A stretch of DNA of 5,513 nucleotides, from NCBI GenBank assembly GCA_903879975.1, contig CAIRNL010000363.1:1-5513 (forward strand), given 5' to 3'. The position numbers and the translations under genes were made by a program. Positions 1 to 5,513 of the stretch are shown here, in pieces. Numbering within the stretch: the stretch's first letter is position 1; every line of letters starts with the position of its first letter. Source of the DNA: an uncultured Chloroflexota bacterium. Its GTDB lineage: Bacteria > Chloroflexota > Anaerolineae > Caldilineales > Caldilineaceae. The notes under the pieces were generated by a model. That model did no database searches and was not told the DNA's origin. It saw only the letters and a list, made by a program, of their open reading frames with translations.

Positions 1-2724
1 GCGGACTGCCATCCCCCCCCGTGTCAGCGCAGGCTCCATCATCAGCGCTACTTCTTCGCCTTCGTACCGCAGATCGAAGGTGACCAGCGTCCCGTCGGGC
101 ACCTGGCGGCCATTGCGATCCAGAATTGGGCCGACCCGCAGTCGAAGCAGGGTGCTCGGGGCGATCTCAGGTCGATCCTGCTCAGACGCAGAGGATGTGC
201 CGGACGCCAGGGCCATACCGTCGCTGTTTTCGAGTGAGAGTGGGATTCGGGCGGCGGGATCCGGCTGCAGGCGATCGGCCAGGCTTTCAAAGCGTGTGCC
301 AGGGACGTCGACGGGCGGCGCGCCGATGGGCGAGTAGCGCCGGAACAGCGCATGAACCGCGCTTTCCAGGAAGGGTGTCGTCTTGCTGTAGACCCCAAAG
401 TACGTGGTCAGTCTGCTCATTTCGGTGGCGTCGAGATAATACGGCGCCTGAAGTGCAAAGACAATCAGATGAGCGTCGTCTACCAGCCTGCCGTGATCGC
501 TGAGGAGCCGTTTGACAGCTGCGCTGGGCGGGGAAGTCTGCGGCACAACGTCGAGCATGACGAAGATGATCCAGTCGGCCTCCTGAATCGCAGCGAGGGT
601 ACTGCTGTTGTCCGTGTCGTCTGCTGCGTCGGGTGAGGTAGCACTGGCCTGGGGCGTAGGTACTGCAGGCGCTGCCAGCGCCGAGGTGACGGCAGCCGTT
701 GCGGTCGGCGTCGGGAGTAACAACGTAAGCGCCGACGTCGTCATGCGTGCAGTGTCCTGTACAGTTGGCGTGAGAGGAAGGGTGCCTGCGGGTGCCGGTA
801 TGCCGGCGAGATCGAGGTCGTCCAACAGGGCGGACAGTTCGACGAAGGTTTTGCTCTGCACATTCTCCGGATCGATGCTGCCGCTCGACTGCAGGCCATA
901 AAGACGTGCAATGATCTCTGCAACTTCGTCGAGATTCAGCGATGGTTCCTGCTGGCAGGACACACACTCCTGCTGGAGACGGAAGTCGGTAAAAACCAGA
1001 ATCTTGTCGTCCGCCTCGAACGGCGGCGGCACCTGGGTCGTTTGTGTCGACGGATCGGGGTAAAGGATTGTGATAGCAGAGCGGGCAAGCTGGCCCATCT
1101 GCTGCTCTGCCAGATCGCGTGCCTCGCGTTCCAAACTCTGCAGATCGGTGTCTGCCACGAGTACCTTGGAGAGGGGGATGATCGGCTGCGAGTTTTCCAG
1201 CAATGTGGTCAGATCGCTCCCAGGATTCACCGCGATCGACTCGCGATAGAGGCCGAGTTTCAGCCGGACGATACGTCGCACCGAGGCGTCGACGAGCGCT
1301 GCAAAGTCAGGGTCTCGTTCGTACCGTTCCTGGAAGGCGTTGATAGTCGCCACACTGTTGGCGATCTGGCTCTCCCAGGAGTTGTCGAGGCCGAATTGGG
1401 AGAGGTAGAGGAGGTCATTGCCGGCAACGAATGCGTCGAGGGCCAGGCGGGGACTGAAGCCCTCTTCTCCGGCTGCTTCAAAGTAGCGGCGAATTGCCTG
1501 GGCGCCCAAGGGGCCGGACATGACAACACCGCCGAGATTCTGCCATTCCTCGAAGCCCTCCTGGCGTAGGATGGTGCGCAACTCCGGCGCCAGGCTCAAG
1601 GGTGCAATGCGGCCAGCGCCACCTTGTAGCCCGGAGAATCGCATGTGACTCGTGACCAGTACATCGGTTGCACCTGGGTCCCCTTCGGGATCGATGACGG
1701 TGGATGGGCGCCGGGTGACGCCCAAGAACGGTTGCAGCGCGCCCTGGCGCACTTCTGCTTGACTGCTCTGGATGGTGGCGACTTCTTCCGACGGGATGCG
1801 ATCGCTGCTGCCCTGACCAGGGAAGTTACCCGCCGAGGTGGCTACCCGTCCGGTGCTTCCCTCGTGAATGCCTTCGATGTAGGCGCGGCCCAGTTGGGTC
1901 ACCCAGTAGGGGTTGCCACCGAATGAATAGAGGCCAAGCTGGCTGATGCGATCGACCCCTTTCTGGGTGAAGACGTCCAGGCTCGGGCCAAGGAGCAGGT
2001 TGAAACCCACTGCGCGGATTTCTCGGCCAACGACAGAGCCAACCGCCTTGACCTGGTCGCGGTTCCAAGCAGCGCCCATGGCCATGGGGGATGGCAGCGG
2101 CGTGAATCCGCGCCGTAGGGCGGTTGCGGGCAGGCCATCGCCCATCTGATTGACGCCGATCAACAATGGCAGGCTGCTGGGCGACGGCCCGCCGACATCC
2201 GGAAAGTAGGTGAAGCCTTGCGGCGGCCACGGCATGAGCGGCACAGGCGCAAAGGCACTCTCGGCGGGTAAGCCCAGACCATAGGCCGCCGCCTGAAGCT
2301 GGTTCGCCAACACGGCAACCTGGCGTGGCGTATCGATCCCGCGTTCGTTGGAGAAGTTGCCGTTGCGCGGGCTCAGCACAACGCCCCCCACATGATATTC
2401 GTAGACTAGATCGACAATGTCGCCGCCATACTGAACGTCATTGCCCGGAAAGGTGACGACAAAGAGCTGGCCAACACGCTCGGCAGGTGACATGCGGTTG
2501 ACCAGCAGCGCGGCCAATTCGTCCATCTGGCTGGCCGCGGCCGACAGAACTGGCGTGGCTGTTGCCGCCGACGATGAACTTGGCATGGGCGTCTGTGCAA
2601 AGAGGGGAGCAACCTGTGCAAGCAGAATAGAGAGTGCGGTAAGCAGCGCCAGTTGCGTCGACCGCCGTGCAGGGATCGCCAGGGCAACACTATGCATGTT
2701 TCGAACAGTAGTCCGTGGCCTCAT
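1..2724 (-). CDS. Secreted GH3-fold (NagZ-like) protein, probably catalytically inactive; 3' end outside window
   Basis: The reverse strand stays open for 908 codons to the left edge with no stop. Residues about 20-44 look like a signal peptide: basic stretch IPARR, hydrophobic core LALLTALSILLAQVAPLFA, then a Ser/Ala/Thr/Pro-rich spacer. From about residue 70 the sequence follows bacterial GH3 beta-N-acetylhexosaminidases (RVGQLFVVTFPG; FTPLPSPMAMGAAWN; FGGNPYWVTQLGRAYIEGI), giving a TIM-barrel domain to about 500 and an alpha/beta C-terminal domain after it. The family cleaves terminal beta-GlcNAc, for example from muropeptides. Here the active-site motifs are altered: NQMGD at 192-196 for DQEGG, YSFG at 266-269 for RSFG, GNFPGQG at 299-305 for KHFPGHG, SGPL at 403-406 for SDDL with the nucleophile Asp. 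A Thr/Pro/Ala-rich insert lies near 666-709, a CVSC pair at 587-590, and a beta-rich segment starts near 862. Start chosen at 2724; in-frame ATGs at 2775, 2766 and 2697 are alternatives, and 2697 gives the most ordinary signal peptide. No clear Shine-Dalgarno. Fold assignment firm; function uncertain. Confidence 0.88.
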   Translation of the reverse strand, partial: MRPRTTVRNMHSVALAIPARRSTQLALLTALSILLAQVAPLFAQTPMPSSSSAATATPVLSAAASQMDELAALLVNRMSPAERVGQLFVVTFPGNDVQYGGDIVDLVYEYHVGGVVLSPRNGNFSNERGIDTPRQVAVLANQLQAAAYGLGLPAESAFAPVPLMPWPPQGFTYFPDVGGPSPSSLPLLIGVNQMGDGLPATALRRGFTPLPSPMAMGAAWNRDQVKAVGSVVGREIRAVGFNLLLGPSLDVFTQKGVDRISQLGLYSFGGNPYWVTQLGRAYIEGIHEGSTGRVATSAGNFPGQGSSDRIPSEEVATIQSSQAEVRQGALQPFLGVTRRPSTVIDPEGDPGATDVLVTSHMRFSGLQGGAGRIAPLSLAPELRTILRQEGFEEWQNLGGVVMSGPLGAQAIRRYFEAAGEEGFSPRLALDAFVAGNDLLYLSQFGLDNSWESQIANSVATINAFQERYERDPDFAALVDASVRRIVRLKLGLYRESIAVNPGSDLTTLLENSQPIIPLSKVLVADTDLQSLEREARDLAEQQMGQLARSAITILYPDPSTQTTQVPPPFEADDKILVFTDFRLQQECVSCQQEPSLNLDEVAEIIARLYGLQSSGSIDPENVQSKTFVELSALLDDLDLAGIPAPAGTLPLTPTVQDTARMTTSALTLLLPTPTATAAVTSALAAPAVPTPQASATSPDAADDTDNSSTLAAIQEADWIIFVMLDVVPQTSPPSAAVKRLLSDHGRLVDDAHLIVFALQAPYYLDATEMSRLTTYFGVYSKTTPFLESAVHALFRRYSPIGAPPVDVPGTRFESLADRLQPDPAARIPLSLENSDGMALASGTSSASEQDRPEIAPSTLLRLRVGPILDRNGRQVPDGTLVTFDLRYEGEEVALMMEPALTRGGMAVR

Positions 2725-2773
2725 CCGCCGGTCGAGGGGATGATCCTGGTCCCGAGTCGGCTTCATCGCATGC

Positions 2774-2803
2774 ATCTTAGCACGGCACTGATTCCGAGGC
2801 TAA
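2774..2803 (-). promoter_or_regulatory. Weak promoter candidate for the GH3-like gene
   Basis: On the reverse strand TGCTAAGAT (2782-2774) resembles an extended -10 (TGn plus a 4/6 match to TATAAT). The best -35 is TTAGCC (2803-2798, 3/6), 18 bases away. Transcription would begin near 2767, after the ATG at 2775, which favours a start codon at 2724 or 2697. The -35 is poor, so this is tentative. Confidence 0.28.
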
Positions 2804-2962
2804 CTTGCCGACGGCGCAACAAAACCCAAAGGCGCTCCAGGCAGTGAGAACTGCGCGACGTCCAGCCACATTTCACCATTGGCTTCCCCAGGTTGTCGCC
2901 AGAGGTCTGGGGGTAAGCGGAATGGATCGCAGCGGGCAGAAGACTCCAGTGGGCGCCACTCC

Positions 2963-2991
2963 TAGACAAGAAGGCATGGAATCAGTATACT
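2963..2991 (+). promoter_or_regulatory. Sigma70-type promoter of the signal peptidase gene
   Basis: TAGACA at 2963-2968 matches TTGACA at 5 of 6 positions, and TATACT at 2986-2991 matches TATAAT at 5 of 6. The spacer is exactly 17 bases. Transcription would begin near 2998, leaving a leader of about 50 bases before the ATG at 3048, or a few bases before the GTG at 3003. This is one of the two best promoters in the window. Confidence 0.65.
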
Positions 2992-3047
2992 TCTAATAGG
3001 CAGTGCCGGTCGTTGTCGGCTTCATGATCCGTGTGTGTTGCATCGCT

Positions 3048-3641
3048 ATGGAAAAACAGCAAAATCTGATCGAACTCGACGCGCAGAGAGGTGAGCTGGA
3101 CGAACCGGATGGGATTGCACGTCAGACTGCACGGCAGGCTGCACAACAGACTCTTGCCGAAGCCGCCCAGGTGGTCATTCCCGCTCTGTTCCTGGCTCTC
3201 GTCGTACATTTATTTCTGGCCCAGGCGACCGTCGTCTTTGGGCAGAGCATGGAACCGAACCTGCATCCGTATCAACGCCTGATTGTTGATAAGATCAGCT
3301 ACCGCCTGAACGCCCCGCAACGCAATGATATCGTCGTCATCCGCCTGCCCGATATGGACGAACTGCTCGTCAAGCGGATCGTGGCGCTCCCTGGCGAGCG
3401 AGTCGAGATCCGTGGCGGCGTCATCTATGTGAACGGCGATGCCGTAGCCGAGCCATTTCCGCACGATATGACGCCCTATGACATGGCGCCGATTGTCCTC
3501 GGCCCGCTCTCCTACTTCGTGCTGGGTGACAACCGCAGCAACAGCAATGACAGCCGCGCATTTGGCCCGGTGGCACTCGACGAAATTCTCGGCCGCGTCT
3601 GGCTACGCTACTGGCCAATCGACGAGATCACAAGTTTTTAG
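3048..3641 (+). CDS. lepB: Type I signal peptidase (S26 family)
   Basis: Membrane serine protease that removes signal peptides from exported proteins by a Ser/Lys dyad. With the ATG at 3048 the product is 197 residues: a polar, Gln/Ala-rich cytoplasmic segment (1-41), one membrane helix (about 42-60, VVIPALFLALVVHLFLAQA), then the extracytoplasmic catalytic domain. The S26 boxes are clear: GQSMEPNL with nucleophile Ser67, VKRIVALPGE with general-base Lys109, and GDNRSNSNDSR (160-170). The end (GRVWLRYWPIDEI) is also typical. The protein is short, with a single membrane helix and no large second domain, unlike the longer E. coli LepB and closer to compact Gram-positive or cyanobacterial-type enzymes. 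The frame also opens with GTG at 3003 and ATG at 3024; I prefer 3048 because MEKQQN gives a normal polar N-terminus and a usual leader length, but no start has a Shine-Dalgarno. It is transcribed away from the GH3-like gene, from its own promoter. Confidence 0.93.
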   Translation: MEKQQNLIELDAQRGELDEPDGIARQTARQAAQQTLAEAAQVVIPALFLALVVHLFLAQATVVFGQSMEPNLHPYQRLIVDKISYRLNAPQRNDIVVIRLPDMDELLVKRIVALPGERVEIRGGVIYVNGDAVAEPFPHDMTPYDMAPIVLGPLSYFVLGDNRSNSNDSRAFGPVALDEILGRVWLRYWPIDEITSF

Positions 3642-3703
3642 TGCACCGTTCGCTTCGATCCTGATCGTTGCGCCAGCCGTCGCGCCACAAACTGTTTCAC
3701 ACG

Positions 3704-3738
3704 CCCAGGTTTCTGCCAGAAGCCTGGGTCTTCCCTCT
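3704..3738 (+). terminator. Hairpin with pyrimidine tail, likely terminator of the signal peptidase gene
   Basis: CCCAGGTTTCT (3704-3714) pairs with AGAAGCCTGGG (3718-3728) around the loop GCC. That is an 11-bp stem with one T/G wobble and otherwise perfect. It is followed by TCTTCCCTCT, a pyrimidine-rich but interrupted T tract. It lies 62 bases after the signal peptidase stop codon. The stem is strong, but the broken T tract makes termination efficiency uncertain. Confidence 0.6.
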
Positions 3739-3875
3739 GCGATGGCCCCTGCATCTCGCCTGGCTTTCTCCCGCCAAATGCCACGATGAGAGCGATCCGC
3801 GCAGCAGAATGCGATCGTGCGCACCGATCCGATGCAGCGGTTATGCCAAACTGCTTTCCGGGCTAGCCTGGCAGA

Positions 3876-3904
3876 TTGAAAGCTATGGAAAGCTATGGTA
3901 GAGT
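3876..3904 (+). promoter_or_regulatory. Extended -10 promoter of the PucC-type gene
   Basis: TTGAAA at 3876-3881 (5/6 match) stands 17 bases before TAGAGT at 3899-3904 (4/6). The latter is preceded by TG at 3896-3897, making an extended -10. Transcription would begin near 3911, about 29 bases before the ATG at 3940. If correct, the upstream in-frame ATG at 3895 lies inside the promoter and cannot be the start. The elements overlap a 10-bp direct repeat. Confidence 0.5.
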
Positions 3905-3907
3905 ATG
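3878..3907 (+). repeat. 10-bp tandem direct repeat over the PucC-type promoter
   Basis: Two identical copies of GAAAGCTATG (3878-3887 and 3888-3897) are followed by a diverged third unit, GTAGAGTATG (3898-3907), with no spacing. The 10-bp period puts the units on about the same face of the helix, and the array spans the whole interval between the -35 and -10 elements. It could be a regulator binding site or a chance short tandem duplication. Confidence 0.7.
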
Positions 3908-3939
3908 GAAAATTTTTGCCAATCCTAAGACTTTTCTCT

Positions 3940-5253
3940 ATGAACATACGCCGCGTCATCCAACTCTCACTCGTTCATGTGGGTGTATCGCTCACAGTAG
4001 TCCCTATCACAGGGACGTTGAATCGCATCATGATCGCTGACATGGAGATGCCGGCTGTGCTGGTGGGGATGCTGGTCGCATTACCCTATCTCCTGTCGCC
4101 GCTCCAAGTATTTGTTGGGAACTGGACAGACCGCCATCCGGTATGGGGATTGCATCGCTCGCCATGGATTCTGGCTGGAGGCATTTTGGCCACCTTTGGC
4201 AGCTATCTGGCCGCGCACGCCGCCTATCTGCTCGACGAGCATTTCTGGCCTGGGCTGCTCGCTTCGGCTGCGATCTTCACCTTGTGGGGCGTGGGTGTCA
4301 ACGTGGCGTCGGTGAGCTATCTGTCGCTGGCCAGCGAGCTGACGGAAAATGAACGCAAAAGCTGGCGGACAGCAACCGTCGGCACGATGTGGACAGCGAT
4401 GATCCTGTCCACGATTGTCGCCAGCATTGTTCTCTCGCGCGCATTGGCGATCGACGCTTCGGTGGCAGGTGTTTACACGGCTTTCGGCGCAGTCTGGCTC
4501 GTGGCGACGGCGCTGATCCTGGTCGGTTCGGCAGGTATCGAGGGGGCTGCAGAACCTGCACGCGCTGTGCGCAGCACAGCCGACAATCCTGTCGCAGCCT
4601 TGCGTAGGCTGAGCGGCAACGCAACGGCCAAGCGGTTCTTCGCCTATCTGTTGCTTGTGCTGATTGGCATTCGTGCACAGGATGTCCTGCTGGAACCCTT
4701 TGCTGCGGACGCGCTCGACCTTTCCGTCAGCGCCACGACACGGCTGGAAGCCATCTGGGGTGTCGGCGTCTTCATCACGTTGTTGGGAGGACTGGCCCTG
4801 ATTTATCGCTTTGGCAAACGTGCCAACGCCAACGCCGGCGCAGTAGTTGCGATTGTCGCTTTCGCCGGGATCATTGCCGCAGGTGCGCTGCACAACGCCC
4901 CCTTCTTCTATGCTGCCGTCTTTCTCCTCGGTCTGGGCAGCGGGTTGATGACCGTCAGCAACCTCAGCTTCATGCTGGATATGACGATCCCACAATCAGT
5001 CGGCCTGTACATGGGGGCATGGGGTGTAGCCAATTTCCTCGCCCAGTCGCTCGGCACGATCGGCGGTGCGCTCTTCCGTGATGTGGCGTACCTGCTCACC
5101 GGCGATGCGGTGCTCGGCTACATGACCGTTTTCGGCATCGAGATCGTCGGTCTGGTCGTGTCCATCCTCCTCTTTCGCACGATCTCGATCGAGCAGTTCC
5201 AGCACGAAGCCGAAGTGGAACTCGTCGATGTGCTGGCGCTGGCCGGCGATTGA
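3940..5253 (+). CDS. PucC/BCD-family MFS protein (bacteriochlorophyll delivery or light-harvesting assembly)
   Basis: This 437-residue protein has a 12-helix pattern: helices near 8-26, 38-58, 76-96, 104-124, 148-166, 178-196, 232-250, 268-290, 298-316, 320-342, 355-378 and 391-412. Family marks are the loop 2-3 motif GNWTDRHPVWGLHRSPWI (60-77), the very characteristic QDVLLEPF (247-254) leading into helix 8, and VGLYMGAWGVANFLAQSLGT (354-373) followed by GGALFRD. PucC, LhaA and Bch2 proteins of purple bacteria are needed for light-harvesting complex assembly, probably by handling bacteriochlorophyll in the membrane. By analogy this one may serve the membrane antenna or chlorosome of a green filamentous phototroph (inference). 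Length is normal for the family. The frame also opens at ATG 3895; I chose 3940 because the extra 15 residues overlap the promoter and MNIRRVIQLSL is a normal N-terminus. No Shine-Dalgarno is seen. It appears monocistronic with respect to the signal peptidase gene. Confidence 0.9.
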   Translation: MNIRRVIQLSLVHVGVSLTVVPITGTLNRIMIADMEMPAVLVGMLVALPYLLSPLQVFVGNWTDRHPVWGLHRSPWILAGGILATFGSYLAAHAAYLLDEHFWPGLLASAAIFTLWGVGVNVASVSYLSLASELTENERKSWRTATVGTMWTAMILSTIVASIVLSRALAIDASVAGVYTAFGAVWLVATALILVGSAGIEGAAEPARAVRSTADNPVAALRRLSGNATAKRFFAYLLLVLIGIRAQDVLLEPFAADALDLSVSATTRLEAIWGVGVFITLLGGLALIYRFGKRANANAGAVVAIVAFAGIIAAGALHNAPFFYAAVFLLGLGSGLMTVSNLSFMLDMTIPQSVGLYMGAWGVANFLAQSLGTIGGALFRDVAYLLTGDAVLGYMTVFGIEIVGLVVSILLFRTISIEQFQHEAEVELVDVLALAGD

Positions 5254-5305
5254 CCCTGCCCTGTACATCCTATTGCCATGAAAATGCCGCATGTGCGACC
5301 GGAAT

Positions 5306-5336
5306 TTGTCTTGCATTCATTGTCTTCCTCTATGAT
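5306..5336 (+). promoter_or_regulatory. Promoter candidate for the gene starting at 5417
   Basis: TATGAT at 5331-5336 matches the -10 consensus at 5 of 6 positions. The best -35 is TTGTCT at 5306-5311 (4/6), with a long 19-base spacer. TTGCAT at 5311-5316 would give only 14. Transcription would begin near 5343, giving a leader of about 74 bases. The local drop in G+C around 5300-5365 agrees with a promoter, but the spacing is not ideal. Confidence 0.4.
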
Positions 5337-5404
5337 AGACTGAAGATAGAAATTGATTCGGCAGCTGTGTTACGTCTGATGGGGCGCGCTGCTGATAGAA
5401 GATA

Positions 5405-5410
5405 GGGAGG
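5405..5410 (+). promoter_or_regulatory. Strong Shine-Dalgarno of the gene starting at 5417
   Basis: GGGAGG stands 6 bases before the ATG at 5417, an ideal complement to the 16S rRNA 3' end at near-ideal spacing. It fixes the start codon of the partial gene. None of the other three genes in the window has a comparable site. Confidence 0.8.
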
Positions 5411-5416
5411 CACGCG

Positions 5417-5513
5417 ATGGTCAAAGTCTTGATCAGCTATGACATGCAGCAGGGGAAAGAACAGGAATGCCAGGAGTATTTGGTGAACAAACTGGCTCCG
5501 GGGCTGGCGCGCA
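5417..5513 (+). CDS. Unrecognised small-protein-like gene, 5' part only
   Basis: Thirty-two codons are visible before the window ends: MVKVLISYDMQQGKEQECQE, then YLVNKLAPGLAR. The start is well supported by GGGAGG 6 bases upstream. The first residues (VKVLISYDM) look like a beta strand, and the Glu/Gln/Lys-rich run that follows looks like an amphipathic helix. This strand-then-helix opening, with a GKEQE-type turn, is what ferredoxin-like or dimeric alpha/beta-barrel proteins (NIPSNAP- or ABM-like) often show, but 32 residues do not prove it. There is no signal peptide or membrane segment, so it is probably cytoplasmic. It follows the PucC-type gene by 163 bases and has its own promoter candidate, so a functional link is not implied. 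I do not recognise the family. Confidence 0.8.
   Translation, partial: MVKVLISYDMQQGKEQECQEYLVNKLAPGLAR

Larger units (their letters stand above)
2725..3047. other. Divergent intergenic region between the GH3-like gene and the signal peptidase gene
   Basis: No convincing gene lies here. The right end holds a well-matched promoter for the signal peptidase gene, and the left end a weak reverse-strand candidate for the GH3-like gene. A small hairpin at 2841-2854 (GCAGT, loop GAGA, ACTGC) has a GNRA-type loop on the plus strand but only a 5-bp stem, so I give it no function. The short reading frames across this stretch have no family resemblance or ribosome binding site. If the signal peptidase used the GTG at 3003 or the ATG at 3024, the region would be up to 45 bases shorter. 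Confidence 0.6.

Noticed and set aside
13..20. Run of eight C (G8 on the coding strand of the GH3-like gene), a possible slippage site
   Set aside because: It encodes part of Arg-Gly-Gly in frame, and the window ends 12 bases later, so there is no evidence of frameshifting or phase variation.
287..967. A 226-codon minus-strand open frame within the GH3-like gene
   Set aside because: It is out of frame with the GH3-like protein; the Arg/Cys/His-rich translation has no family resemblance, whereas the other frame continues the GH3 domain without interruption.
1042..1569. A 175-codon plus-strand open frame
   Set aside because: It is antisense to the GH3-like gene across its conserved barrel and C-terminal region and has no Shine-Dalgarno or recognisable motif.
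2841..2854. GCAGT-GAGA-ACTGC hairpin in the divergent intergenic region
   Set aside because: Its 5-bp stem has no extension, no T tract and no conserved context, so it is too weak to call a terminator or structured RNA.
3642..3875. Possible small gene between the signal peptidase and PucC-type genes
   Set aside because: Open frames here overlap the signal peptidase end or the hairpin, have no ribosome binding site and give low-information Arg/Ser/Ala-rich translations.
4081..4995. A 304-codon open frame on the minus strand, opposite the PucC-type gene
   Set aside because: It is antisense to a clear membrane protein gene; its translation is polar, rich in Cys, Arg, Gln and His, with no motif, and is typical of a frame shadow in G+C-rich DNA.
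5288..5297. Dyad CGCA-TG-TGCG upstream of the last promoter candidate, a possible operator
   Set aside because: The arms are only 4 bases long and such dyads are expected by chance at this base composition.

Overview
The window looks like chromosomal DNA (about 58-60% G+C by eye) from an anoxygenic phototroph of the Chloroflexia, probably order Chloroflexales. Three things point that way: a PucC-type (bacteriochlorophyll delivery, BCD) membrane protein, a large secreted NagZ-like GH3 protein of a kind I associate with Chloroflexi, and the base composition. This assignment is inference; no rRNA or tRNA gene is present to test it.

Layout. Positions 2724 to 1 (minus strand) are one uninterrupted reading frame, running off the left edge, for a secreted GH3-fold protein of at least 908 residues. 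Positions 2725-3047 are a divergent intergenic region with a good promoter for the rightward gene. Positions 3048-3641 (plus) encode a compact type I signal peptidase, followed by a hairpin that looks like a terminator. Positions 3940-5253 (plus) encode a 12-helix PucC/BCD-family MFS protein. Its own promoter overlaps a 10-bp-period direct repeat. At 5417 a fourth gene begins behind a strong Shine-Dalgarno sequence; only 32 codons are visible and I do not recognise it.

How they relate. The genes do not look like one operon: the first is divergent, and each rightward gene has its own promoter candidate, with a terminator between signal peptidase and PucC. The signal peptidase could process the GH3 protein's signal peptide, but as a general enzyme it would process most exported proteins. 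The PucC-type protein would act in assembly or pigment loading of the light-harvesting apparatus.

Most notable observation. The GH3 protein keeps the family's framework motifs but has lost the catalytic or ligand-binding residues in all four active-site motifs I can align by eye. It is therefore probably a secreted pseudoenzyme or a domain with a different ligand. I see no CRISPR array, insertion sequence, phage gene or RNA gene.
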